In this document: positions 35,591 through 43,356 of the stretch, one piece after another
Layout: each line of letters begins with the position of its first letter
Position numbering within the stretch: the first letter of the stretch is position 1
From: Chlorobiales bacterium Clorobi_01
GTDB taxonomy: Bacteria > Bacteroidota > Chlorobiia > Chlorobiales > Chlorobiaceae
Assembly: GCA_001602925.1 (NCBI GenBank)
Contig: LUZT01000008.1
Span: 1 to 64,000 of the forward strand
DNA length: 64,000 nucleotides
Direction: 5' to 3'
The notes under the pieces: generated by a model
Databases searched by the model: none
What the model saw: the letters and a program-made list of their open reading frames with translations, nothing else
What the model was told of the DNA's origin: nothing
Made by a program: the position numbers and the translations under genes

Positions 35591-35650
35591 GAGTTATAGG
35601 ACTAATGGGACTTATAGGTCGTATAGGACTTATATGACCTATAAGTCCTA
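35591..35650. repeat. Palindromic Chlorobi-type repeat within the eCIS operon
   Basis: Perfect 13-bp arms ggacttataggtc (35608-35620) and gacctataagtcc (35636-35648) flank gtataggacttatat. Together with gttataggactaatgggact before it, the block is built of TATAGGACT-like words. It sits between the PAAR and gp25 genes. A related word cluster occurs at 57003-57028. Confidence 0.7.
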
Positions 35651-35668
35651 TTTGCGAATTTCCGGGGC

Positions 35669-35689
35669 GGGCAGGCGCAAGGCCTGCCC
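35669..35689 (-). terminator. REP-like GC-rich hairpin after the PAAR gene
   Basis: Perfect 8-bp stem gggcaggc / gcctgccc with gcaag loop. The word GGGCAGGCGCAAGGCCTGCCC is of the kind found as scattered extragenic palindromes. Located 20 bases beyond the PAAR stop, it may slow or partly end transcription inside the eCIS operon. Confidence 0.6.
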
Positions 35690-35709
35690 CTACGTTGGCA
35701 TTCACACCC

Positions 35710-35979
35710 CTACCCTCCGATTAAAACTGTTACTGCGCCGGGGGGCATGACTGCGCCTCCTCCGGCGGTCGGGTCGCCGACTCGGGCGGCGGGCATTCCG
35801 GCGATCATCACGGTGGTCGATCCCATCGCGATGGCGTCCGGGCCGCAGGTGTCGCCGAGGCGCGCCGCAGGCATTCCGCCGATGAGCACCGTCGGCGCTC
35901 CGGGCGGGACTATGGGCACCGGCGCGCCCTGCGTTGCTGTGCTGACGATCATGTCGCCGACTCTTGCCGCGAATGCCAT
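35710..35979 (-). CDS. PAAR-repeat spike tip protein (Afp10-like)
   Basis: An 89-aa protein with the pyramid-forming PAAR repeats: GMPAARLGDTCGP and GMPAARVGDP are exact PAAR motifs, spaced by PGAPTVLIGG/PGAVTVLIGG strands. It would cap the VgrG-like spike with a metal-bound tip. It has no C-terminal extension, so it carries no fused toxin. It lies 14 bases after the spike gene. Confidence 0.95.
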   Translation of the reverse strand: MAFAARVGDMIVSTATQGAPVPIVPPGAPTVLIGGMPAARLGDTCGPDAIAMGSTTVMIAGMPAARVGDPTAGGGAVMPPGAVTVLIGG

Positions 35980-35993
35980 TTCGTTTTTCCGTT

Positions 35994-37760
35994 TCAGTTG
36001 ATCTGTACCATGCCGCCGCTGACCTTCGCCGTCGCGCTGCCCTTGAGTTCGGCGCTCGCGCCGGAGAGTTCCGCTGTCGCGGAGCCTTCGGCCTTGAAGC
36101 CGCTCTGCGCGGCAAGCTCGATGTTCACCCCCTCGGCCTTGAGGTCGCCGGTCGCTTTCAGCACGATATCGCTCGCGCTTTCGATGGTGATGCCCTTGTC
36201 GTCGAGGGTGATCTTGTTGCCGTTCATATCCTCGACGATGATGCCGCTGCTGTCGTCCGAAAGCGAGAGCTTGTTGCCGCCGGGCGTTTCGAGGTGGATG
36301 ATCTTCTTTTCGTCGTCGAAGGTGAGCATCATCTTTTCACGGCTCACGTAACCCTTGCGGTGGTTGTCGTCCGAGGCCGCTTCCGGCGCGGGTTTCGCGC
36401 CGCTGTGGCACATGCCGAGCACCACCGGATGGCGCGGGTCGTCGGCGATGAAGCCCACCACCACCTCGTCGCCGATCTCAGGGCGGAAAAAGGTGCCGCG
36501 CCCGTCGCCTGCATCGAGCGTGGCGAGCCGCGCCCAGACCCCTTCGTCCGAGTCGCTGATGAGCGGCAGCCGCACCTTGATGCGCTCCATGCTCTCCGGG
36601 TCGCCCTCCAGCACCGTCACGACGCCCATCTGCAAGCCGCCGACGCTGGGCAGAAGTCCCGATGCGGGCAGCGGGCGGAGATTGTATTTTTCCGGGAAAA
36701 TTTCCGGGTCGAGGCCGAACTGGACGTCGGTCTCCCAGTTGCCGCCGCTCACCGACTGGCGCACGCCGGAGACGTAGAGCTTGCCCTCGAAGCGCGCGCC
36801 GATGCCGGTCACCTCGATCACCTGGCCGGGCAGAATCGCGGCCATTCCCTGAAACCGCACCCGTCCGCGCACCTTCGAGAGCCGCTCCTTCAGCAGCCGC
36901 CCGTCGGCCCACGCCTGCAATTCGGGCTGGCTGAGGTTGCCGCCGTGGCGGAGCACCGCCGTGTCGCCGCCGAGCACCCCGGCGAGGTCGTCCGTCGAGA
37001 GGTTGCCGTTGCCGGTGGTCGAGGGTTCGCTCGCTTCGGACTCCACCAGCTCCTGATCCGCCGGGTTCCATGCCGCCGCCTTGATGCCGCTTTGCTGCAC
37101 GCGGGCGTCGAGTTCCGCGTCGAGTTCAAGCACGGTCGCCCCGAAGCGCACTGTCACCGCCGGGTCGGCGGAGGTGTCGGGCGGGGCGACCGTGACGGTG
37201 TCGTCAGCCACCGCCACCACCATGCCGTTGGCCTCGGCGCGGCAGACCAGAAAGTCCCAGTCGGTCGAGTCGTACTGCACCACCGAACCCGGCTCCGGCG
37301 TCGTCGCCGTTACGTCACTCGTCAGGCCGTACTCGCCGATGATCTCCTCTAATACGTCGCTGTCCTTCATGTCGGCGAAGTAGCGGCTTTTGAGTCCTCT
37401 CGTCATTTTGACCGCGTTGCCCCGGCACTCGATGGCGAGGAAGCTGCCGTTCTTGCGGATCCTGACGCTCTGTTTGATGATCAGTCCGCTGAACACCTTG
37501 TCGTTCGTGGCCCGGTAGCCGAGCTGAATCTCGATGCTCTTGCCCGGAATGAACAGCTCTTCGTCGCTCGCCGCGAAGGTTCCCGTCGAAGCCTGCCCGT
37601 CGAGCAGATGCAGCTCGGCGGCGGGAATCCGGTTCAGTTCGTGCGAAACCGAGAGCGCCACGAGCTGGAACTTGCCGGGAATTTCCGCGCCGTCGATCAG
37701 CACCGCGAAGGTGCAGACATCCGGAGTCGCCGGGGTCGGGATGGTGTTCTCGGGACTCAC
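35994..37760 (-). CDS. VgrG-like spike / phage baseplate assembly protein V (Afp8-like)
   Basis: 588 aa from a GTG start at 37760 (encoding MSPENTIPTPATPD). The open frame continues upstream, but that part lies inside the LysM gene. The GTG overlaps the LysM stop as GTGA, a translational-coupling junction. Domains: gp27-like hub (about 15-350), gp5 OB-fold (GVVTVLEGDPESMERIKVRLPLISDSDEGVWARL, about 385-418), conserved GFIADDPRHPVVLGMCHSG, then a beta-helical needle with repeating VxL/AEL strands to the end. It is the central hub and needle of the syringe, tipped by PAAR. Confidence 0.92.
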   Translation of the reverse strand: MSPENTIPTPATPDVCTFAVLIDGAEIPGKFQLVALSVSHELNRIPAAELHLLDGQASTGTFAASDEELFIPGKSIEIQLGYRATNDKVFSGLIIKQSVRIRKNGSFLAIECRGNAVKMTRGLKSRYFADMKDSDVLEEIIGEYGLTSDVTATTPEPGSVVQYDSTDWDFLVCRAEANGMVVAVADDTVTVAPPDTSADPAVTVRFGATVLELDAELDARVQQSGIKAAAWNPADQELVESEASEPSTTGNGNLSTDDLAGVLGGDTAVLRHGGNLSQPELQAWADGRLLKERLSKVRGRVRFQGMAAILPGQVIEVTGIGARFEGKLYVSGVRQSVSGGNWETDVQFGLDPEIFPEKYNLRPLPASGLLPSVGGLQMGVVTVLEGDPESMERIKVRLPLISDSDEGVWARLATLDAGDGRGTFFRPEIGDEVVVGFIADDPRHPVVLGMCHSGAKPAPEAASDDNHRKGYVSREKMMLTFDDEKKIIHLETPGGNKLSLSDDSSGIIVEDMNGNKITLDDKGITIESASDIVLKATGDLKAEGVNIELAAQSGFKAEGSATAELSGASAELKGSATAKVSGGMVQIN

Positions 37761-38467
37761 GATGACGTTGCGGTTTTGTCGATGGGCGGAAACCTGATCT
37801 CCGTGCCCGGAACCAGTGAGCGGAAGTCGTCCAGCCCGTTGGCCGCGGCTACGTCGAGATAGTACTTCGAGTCGCCGTAAATTCTGAAGCACATCAGTGG
37901 CAGGGTATCACCGGCCCTGGCCTTGCGGATGTGGGTCAGGTCGGCGGACTGCCTGTCCTCCGTGGCGGCGCGTTTCTCCTCCTCGATGCTGCTCTTGAAG
38001 GTCACCTTGGCTGTGGCGCGCAGGGGCGTTCCGTCTGGCCTGAAGAGCTTGTAGGTGATTTCGAGCTCCGTGACCCGTCCCTTGAAGATCGAGTTCTCGC
38101 CCCAGACCAGCTTGAAATGGCGCGGCTCGTGCGCGTCGCCCTTGTAGTCGATTAGCACCTTGCGGAACTTCTCGATGTCTTCGGTGATCGAGTCGCGCGG
38201 AATGCCGTCGATGATGCCGGTGTTGTCGAAGAGGAACTCGAAGCTCATCTCGCCAGGCTCGGTGTACTCGTACTTCAACTGCTGGCCGCTCGTGCCCTGC
38301 CCCTGACCTGATTTCGAGAACTTGAGCTTGTAGCCGAGGGTGTAGCTCTCCGGATTGATGAGCGCCTCGACGTAGTCGTCCGCCTCTTTTTTGCCGCCGC
38401 TTTCGGCCTTCTTTGAATCGGCGAAGGCCAGAATCAGCATCTTTTCGAGTTTTCCGCTCTCAGCCAT
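37757..38467 (-). CDS. LysM-containing CIS tube-initiator/baseplate protein (Afp7-like)
   Basis: A 236-aa protein. The N-terminal part ALINPESYTLGYKLKF...GEMSFEFLFDNTGIIDG belongs to the CIS tube/gp53-like family. The C-terminal LysM-like RKARAGDTLPLMCFRIYGDSKYYLDVAAANGL and LVPGTEIRFPP (about 183-230) is the T4 gp53/Afp7 hallmark. It connects the inner tube to the hub. The start overlaps the DUF5908 stop by 1 base (TGATG) and its stop overlaps the spike start, so the three are translationally coupled. Confidence 0.92.
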   Translation of the reverse strand: MAESGKLEKMLILAFADSKKAESGGKKEADDYVEALINPESYTLGYKLKFSKSGQGQGTSGQQLKYEYTEPGEMSFEFLFDNTGIIDGIPRDSITEDIEKFRKVLIDYKGDAHEPRHFKLVWGENSIFKGRVTELEITYKLFRPDGTPLRATAKVTFKSSIEEEKRAATEDRQSADLTHIRKARAGDTLPLMCFRIYGDSKYYLDVAAANGLDDFRSLVPGTEIRFPPIDKTATSS

Positions 38468-38661
38468 CAGCGTTCACGTTTGTTTTGCATGATACGGAGT
38501 ACCTGCTCGACGCACTCGGCCACGATCGCTTCGCGATCCGCACCGGCGCTTTCGCCGCCACCGCTTCGCTTTCCCGTGTTCCGGTTCGCCTCCGCGCCCT
38601 CGCCCTGTGGCGCTTCGTTGACCGTCACCTTGATATGCAGTTCCCTGATCTCTACCGGCAT
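38467..38661 (-). CDS. DUF5908-family small eCIS protein
   Basis: A 64-aa protein starting MPVEIRELHIKVTVNE, the usual opening of DUF5908 proteins, which occur in eCIS loci between the tube and LysM genes. The rest is charged and low-complexity (GEGAEANRNTGKRSGGGES) and ends with an amphipathic helix, CVEQVLRIMQNKRER. Probably a small tube-baseplate adaptor; no experimental role known to me. It sits 4 bases after the Afp5-like gene. Confidence 0.85.
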   Translation of the reverse strand: MPVEIRELHIKVTVNEAPQGEGAEANRNTGKRSGGGESAGADREAIVAECVEQVLRIMQNKRER

Positions 38662-38665
38662 ATTT

Positions 38666-39109
38666 CTACCCCTTCTGGACGGTGAAGTAACGGTAACTCA
38701 GCTCCATCGTCTCGACGACGACGCTGTTTTCGTTCGCATTGAAATCGCTGACGAGCCACTTTTTCGGAATGGCGTGTACCACGTTCCAGGTTTGCAGCGG
38801 GTCGCCTTTTTCGTTCAAGAGGTTGACCGACAGGTCCGTGGGGGTGAACGTGCGGTTCTGGAAGGCGTCGGTCAGCCATTCGATGACCGACGAATCGGTC
38901 AACAGACCGCGCTTGAGCACCAGGTCGGCATATTTCGTTCTGACCGGCAGCTTGTGCTCGAAGCGGTTTTCGCCGCCCTCCTTGAAGGTTTCGAAGTCGT
39001 ACTCGACCGACAGGCCGGAGACCGACTGGAAACGCGCGTCGTTCTTGTCCTGGCTGATGCCGAAGACAACCCGGAAATAGAACCCCCACGGCGGATAGTA
39101 GTCAACCAT
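38666..39109 (-). CDS. Inner-tube family protein, Afp5-like
   Basis: A 147-aa gp19/Hcp-like tube protein (PPWGFYFRVVFGI...FQSVSGLSVEYDFETFKEGGENRFEHKLP). The GLSVEYDF and LKRGLLTDSSVIEWL motifs are typical for the T4 gp19 family. Position directly before DUF5908/LysM suggests the Afp5-type tube-initiation ring that contacts the hub rather than the bulk tube. It is paralogous to the next upstream gene. Confidence 0.88.
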   Translation of the reverse strand: MVDYYPPWGFYFRVVFGISQDKNDARFQSVSGLSVEYDFETFKEGGENRFEHKLPVRTKYADLVLKRGLLTDSSVIEWLTDAFQNRTFTPTDLSVNLLNEKGDPLQTWNVVHAIPKKWLVSDFNANENSVVVETMELSYRYFTVQKG

Positions 39110-39122
39110 CGTTTTGCCTCGT

Positions 39123-39560
39123 TCAGACCTTCATCAGTTTCAGCCCTTCGTGCGCCAGCTCGATGCTCTCGATGGCCACCTCGTTGGCGTCGGATTTCAG
39201 ATCGGGTGCGGTGATCTTGACCGGAAAGCAGCGAGCAGCAGTCCATGCCGCCACAGGCGAGTGCTTTTCGTTGAGCAGCCGGATGGTGACGTCGCGGCGA
39301 TTCTCGACGCGCTCGTTGGCCACATCCTCAAGCCAGGTGTTGAAGTCGAAATCGTTCTCGAACTTGCCCCGCTTGAGCGTGATGTTGCTGTTCTTTACCA
39401 TGCCCGGCATGGCGATTTTGCTGAAGTCCTTGCTGTCGCTGTGTCGGTACTCGATCTTTTCGCGCTCCATCACCAGCCCGGTGACTTCGGTGAAGCTCAG
39501 TTTCGCGCCGCCCCAGTCAACCTGAAAGTGAAACCTTGGTATCGGATATTCCTGTGCCAT
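39123..39560 (-). CDS. Inner-tube major protein, Afp1-like
   Basis: 145 aa, gp19 family, with YPIPRFHFQVDWGGAKLSFTEVTGLVMEREKIEYRHSDS and KRGKFENDFDFNTWLED. Encoded immediately after the sheath, the usual place of the stacked-hexamer tube protein. It would form the lumen that holds the cargo. Confidence 0.9.
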   Translation of the reverse strand: MAQEYPIPRFHFQVDWGGAKLSFTEVTGLVMEREKIEYRHSDSKDFSKIAMPGMVKNSNITLKRGKFENDFDFNTWLEDVANERVENRRDVTIRLLNEKHSPVAAWTAARCFPVKITAPDLKSDANEVAIESIELAHEGLKLMKV

Positions 39561-39616
39561 AGTCGTGTGAAGTTTGTGGATTGATAAAACTGTTTATCGG
39601 CTGCTCCTGTCAACGG

Positions 39617-41689
39617 TTACGATTCGGCCATCTTGTGCGAGAAGCGCAGGATGATGAACTCGGCAGGCCTGACGGCGGCCATGCCGATTTCGATAATCAT
39701 GCGTCCTTCGAGGATATCGAGCGCGGTCATCGTCTTGCCGAGACCGAGCGACACGTAGAAAGCGTGCTCAGGCTTGATGCCCTGCAGCGCGCCCTGTCGC
39801 CAGAGCACGGTCAGGAAGTTCTCGATCATCGCCTGGATTCGCACCCAGGTGTTGGCGTCGTTGGGTTCGAAGACGAACTGTTCGGTAGCCTTTTTGACCG
39901 ACTCCTCGACGAAGTTGAAGAAGCGCCGGACGTTGACGTAACGCCACTCGTTGTCGTTGCCCGCCAGCGTGCGTGCGCCCCACACCAGCACACCCTTGCC
40001 GGTGAAGCTGCGGATGATGTTGATCGACTTGCCGGCGTTCGCGTCCACGTTGTAGTCGGCCTGCTGCTCCTGTGAAATCTTTGCGACGGGGCTGATCACC
40101 GAGTTCAGGCTGACGTTTGCCGGAGCTTTCCAGACGCCGCGATCCGAGTCAACAGCCGCGTACACACCAGCAATCGCGCCCGAAGGCGGAAGCTGGTTGA
40201 GCGACTCGATTGCCTTGCTCACGAGGCTCTTGTAGGTGCCGAAGCCGCTGAGCAGGGCGTCGTTGAACTTTTTTTCGTACTCCGCAGCCGAGCTTTCGGC
40301 GAAGCGGAAGAGCGCGATGATCGAGCTGGCAGCCTGCACGGCGGCGTTCTTGGCAATGTCGGCAGCCTCTTTGTCCGTTGTTGCGGCTCCGTATTTGGCC
40401 GAGACTGCCGGATCGGTGCAAGAGGTAAACGGGGTGGCGCTGTAATCGAGGAGCGCTATGGCTTTGCCGAGATCGGTTGACGGGGTAGAGGGGGCGTCCG
40501 AAAACAGTTTGATTTTTACATTTTCCGGGTCGGGCGTATCATCGTCAGGTTCCACGGGCATTCCCGTCGTGGCCAGGTAATTGTAGTGCGCGGCGAGCAC
40601 GTCAAAGACAGAGCTTTTCAGCCTGGAGCTGCCGAGGTACTGCGAGATGTCCTTTTTGAGAATAAAGTCTTTGGTCTCCGGAACCGACGGATCGGGCGAG
40701 GCGCTGACGATTGTCGGGAGACCATCGATCATATTGCTCACGTCGGCTACGATTCCGGCGAGCAGGTCGTAGATGGCCTGCAAAGGGGCTTCCAGAGCCG
40801 CAAGCGTTGTCGCCGACGAAGCGTTGTAGTCGTCCGAAAGCTTTTTAAGCTGATCCACCCAGGTTTTGCCCGCGCCCGCGGCGGCAGTTTCGGCGGCATC
40901 GAGCGCATCGACCGCGTTCTGCGCTTCGGCGACATCGGAGAGCATCTGAAGGATCGAGGCGTCACTGGTCAGGCTTGTTGCCGGAACGTTCGCGCCTGCG
41001 GCGTTGTCGCGCTTGAGCGTGAGGTCACGGAAGTAGAAGTAGCGGGGGAGACTGGTGTTGATCCAGGGTCCGTAAGCTGCGCCGTACTTGAGGTTGTTGA
41101 TGCCGATGTTGTCGCGGAGTTTCTGGACGTCCGCGCTGAAATCGTCCGATTTGACCGTGTCGCAGACCGTCACTCTGTCCTGAAGCTTGTTGCATTGCGA
41201 GAGCGCGGCGACCTGCACGTCATGCAGCCCGTTGCCGGACAGGTTCACGGCGTCGGGAAAGAGCAGGATGGTCGGCTCGTCCTCGTTCCCGACCGCTTCG
41301 AGGCCGTCGAGGAAGGCCTGTTTGTCGAGGCTGTCGCTGTAGCTGCCGATCGAGACGATGTAGCAGTTGCCTCCGCCGTTGGCGTAGAACATTCTCAGGC
41401 TGTCGTACAGAAGGCGTCCGCCGGTGGAGGATTGTCCACAGCCCGCGTAGTTGTTGTTCGCGTCGAGATAGACCTCGATCTCCTGAGAAGGCCCCTCGCC
41501 GAAAAGCTCAACGTATTCGGCGATGGATTCGATCTTCGTCGGCTTGTTGGTCAGCGATTCGCCTTTTTTGAGCGCCTTTTCGGTGTAGCCGATAAAGGCC
41601 GGAATCGCCGTTGCCACAGGTGCAATCGAAGGTGGGAACTTCGGGATCTCTTCGATATAGACGCCGGGTGTCTTGTACATTGTTGCCAT
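39617..41689 (-). CDS. Contractile sheath protein with large internal insertion
   Basis: A 690-aa sheath. The N-terminus MATMYKTPGVYIEEIPKFPPSIAPVATAIPAFIGYTEKA is a near-perfect sheath opening. The C-terminal region GVWKAPANVSL...LVWGARTLAGNDNEWRYVNVRRFFNFVEESVKKATEQFVFEPND...IEIGMAAVRPAEFIILRFSHK is the conserved core that interlocks with neighbours. Between about residues 220 and 510 lies an Ala/Asp/Ser-rich insertion, absent from short sheaths and probably a surface domain. Only one sheath gene is present, whereas AFP/PVC have two or three. Confidence 0.95.
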   Translation of the reverse strand: MATMYKTPGVYIEEIPKFPPSIAPVATAIPAFIGYTEKALKKGESLTNKPTKIESIAEYVELFGEGPSQEIEVYLDANNNYAGCGQSSTGGRLLYDSLRMFYANGGGNCYIVSIGSYSDSLDKQAFLDGLEAVGNEDEPTILLFPDAVNLSGNGLHDVQVAALSQCNKLQDRVTVCDTVKSDDFSADVQKLRDNIGINNLKYGAAYGPWINTSLPRYFYFRDLTLKRDNAAGANVPATSLTSDASILQMLSDVAEAQNAVDALDAAETAAAGAGKTWVDQLKKLSDDYNASSATTLAALEAPLQAIYDLLAGIVADVSNMIDGLPTIVSASPDPSVPETKDFILKKDISQYLGSSRLKSSVFDVLAAHYNYLATTGMPVEPDDDTPDPENVKIKLFSDAPSTPSTDLGKAIALLDYSATPFTSCTDPAVSAKYGAATTDKEAADIAKNAAVQAASSIIALFRFAESSAAEYEKKFNDALLSGFGTYKSLVSKAIESLNQLPPSGAIAGVYAAVDSDRGVWKAPANVSLNSVISPVAKISQEQQADYNVDANAGKSINIIRSFTGKGVLVWGARTLAGNDNEWRYVNVRRFFNFVEESVKKATEQFVFEPNDANTWVRIQAMIENFLTVLWRQGALQGIKPEHAFYVSLGLGKTMTALDILEGRMIIEIGMAAVRPAEFIILRFSHKMAES

Positions 41690-41717
41690 GATGTATCCCG
41701 TTTAGGTTGAGGTTGGG

Positions 41718-42731
41718 TCAGATAAATATTTCCGAAACAATTTTTGATATGGCGGTTCCGGTCAGTTCGGTCCTGACCATTTCTACGGAGGGTTTTGGCC
41801 CGGTCGAACCGGACGCATTGCCGTAATATGTCACGGGCTGCGGTTCGGTCGAGAGGCTTTCGGTGCCGTCACGACCGATCCACTTCCACCAGGTGTGGCG
41901 GTTTTTGAAGCGCACCTCGTAAACCGGGTATTTCGCGAGTGACTTGCCATTGATGTCGATAAAACTGAATTCATCGTTGTTGCCGCGTGTTGCTGCGAGG
42001 CTGATGAGCGCGAAGAGGTCTCCTGGCAGATCATCGTCAAGCAGGATGCCTCTCGATGGCGCATCCGTCACGCCCTCTGGTGGCGTGATCTCCGGCACGT
42101 CGTTCTGATTGGCAAAAACCGGCATCGAACTGACGTCGCTGTCGAGTGTCTGGGTGGCCGGATCGCCGCCGGTCTGGTCAGCCGTAAGCTGGCAGAGCGC
42201 ACCGCTCTCTTCGAAAATTGCCTCGATTTTGTCTCCGGCATCGAGCGGCTCGATCTCTCGTGACAGAAAGAGCCATTTGCTTTCGCTGCCGCCCCTCGAA
42301 GCCCCGGTAAGGTTGCTGAACACCGGCACGTTTTCTTTGAAGCGGTAGCGGGTGCTCCTGTCGGCGGAGTAGCATTCACGGATCGCTTGCGGCGGCAAGG
42401 TGAGCGCCGTGTAGTTGAAAAACTCCGGGTCGATGACGGCAAGGCCCCACTTCAGCATGGTATCCAAAGGCAGAACCGCGTCGTCGGGCGCGGCTACGAT
42501 GAAGCCGGTTCTCGTCTTTCGCCAGATGGCTCGATACGCCTTCAAGGTCTTTTCGGTCGCTGCCGTCGGCTTGATGGAGAGAAATCTTTCCACGTCATAC
42601 GCCAGAAGATTGCGCTCCTTCTTCTCGTCAGAGAGGCGGTCGAACAGCGTCGCACCGTCGTCCAGCCAGTAGTGGTGGAAGATGCGCACCTCGAAGAGTT
42701 TTCGGTATGTGTTTTCGGTTCGCTCAGCCAT
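41718..42731 (-). CDS. Conserved eCIS-cluster protein of unknown function (337 aa)
   Basis: I chose ATG 42731 (MAERTENTYRKLFEVRIFHHYWLDDG) because it starts 7 bases after the stop of the cap gene. The longer frame would overlap that gene. The motif EVRIFHHYWLDDGATLFD and the final beta-rich segment (KNRHTWWKWIGRDG, PVTYYGNASGSTGP) recur, as far as I recall, in uncharacterised proteins of eCIS clusters encoded near cap and sheath. It could be a second collar/cap component. No catalytic motif seen. Confidence 0.75.
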   Translation of the reverse strand: MAERTENTYRKLFEVRIFHHYWLDDGATLFDRLSDEKKERNLLAYDVERFLSIKPTAATEKTLKAYRAIWRKTRTGFIVAAPDDAVLPLDTMLKWGLAVIDPEFFNYTALTLPPQAIRECYSADRSTRYRFKENVPVFSNLTGASRGGSESKWLFLSREIEPLDAGDKIEAIFEESGALCQLTADQTGGDPATQTLDSDVSSMPVFANQNDVPEITPPEGVTDAPSRGILLDDDLPGDLFALISLAATRGNNDEFSFIDINGKSLAKYPVYEVRFKNRHTWWKWIGRDGTESLSTEPQPVTYYGNASGSTGPKPSVEMVRTELTGTAISKIVSEIFI

Positions 42732-42738
42732 GACCGCT

Positions 42739-43356
42739 TCAGAGTTTATGGCTGATTTCGGTGACGATCTCTCTAACGAGGCTGCCTTCCTTCGGGCGTC
42801 CACGGAACTTCAGGTCGAGCATGCGCATCCAGTAGATGACGAAGGGATACTGTTTGCCGCCGAGGGTTCCCCAGAGGTGGTTGACCTCCTCCATTGAAGG
42901 GGAGTGGAGATCGAAAATCAGTTTGAATGATTCAAGGCAATCGATGTCGTTGGTTGGCGCATTGCCGGTGATCGAGGCGGGTTTGACGTTGTCCTGGGTG
43001 AAGACGTTCCGGAACTGGAAAAATCGCAATACTCTGGAGAGCATTAAAAGGCCGTTAGAGTAGTTCGCGTGAGGCGCGATGACCAGAATCTGGAAGTTCA
43101 GGAAAACCGGCGGATTTTCATACAGCGCTTTCAGGTTGGTCTCGTCGCGCCGGTAATTCGGCTGGTTCTTGAGCGTTTTTTCCTCCCTGACATTGATGAG
43201 GGAAAAAATCACCGAATCCCTCGAAATGCCGTTGTTCGATGTATCGAAACCGTCGGATGGATTGCCCAGTTGCGCAATGTCCGTATTCATCTCATACGCA
43301 TCTTTCAGATGCGAGTTCAGTTCGTTGACCACGATTGTCAGGGCATGGGAAATCAT
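42739..43356 (-). CDS. Cap/tail-terminator protein, Pvc16/Afp16-type (DUF4255)
   Basis: A 205-aa protein with ISHALTIVVNELNSHLKDAYEM...LGNPSD, SRDSVIFSLINVREEKTLKN and NPPVFLNFQILVIAPHANYSNGLLMLSRVLRFFQ, the DUF4255 (Pvc16 N-terminal) pattern. It closes the distal end of sheath and tube and stops growth. It is the first gene of the eCIS operon here. The 476-base gap before it (43357-43832) should hold the operon promoter. Confidence 0.9.
   Translation of the reverse strand: MISHALTIVVNELNSHLKDAYEMNTDIAQLGNPSDGFDTSNNGISRDSVIFSLINVREEKTLKNQPNYRRDETNLKALYENPPVFLNFQILVIAPHANYSNGLLMLSRVLRFFQFRNVFTQDNVKPASITGNAPTNDIDCLESFKLIFDLHSPSMEEVNHLWGTLGGKQYPFVIYWMRMLDLKFRGRPKEGSLVREIVTEISHKL

Larger units (their letters stand above)
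17426..43356 (-). other. Extracellular contractile injection system (eCIS) gene cluster
   Basis: About 26 kb of uninterrupted - strand genes encode every class needed for a contractile syringe: cap, sheath, two tube-family proteins, LysM and VgrG-like hub proteins, PAAR tip, gp25 wedge, two large baseplate proteins, tape-measure-family protein, AAA+ ATPase and a DUF4157 cargo candidate. No phage head, terminase, portal, integrase or lysis genes are present. No T6SS TssJLM membrane complex or ClpV is present either, which excludes prophage and T6SS. No tail-fibre gene of the Afp13 type was recognised. Confidence 0.92.

Noticed and set aside
37761-37892. Longer N-terminus for the VgrG-like spike
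   Set aside because: It would overlap the LysM gene by 132 bases and adds basic, unconserved residues. The GTG overlapping the LysM stop gives a normal coupled start.
17426-43356. Prophage or type VI secretion system
   Set aside because: There are no integrase, terminase, portal, capsid or lysis genes, and no TssJ/L/M or ClpV. Pvc16-type cap, DUF5908 and an AAA+ of the Afp15 type point to eCIS.
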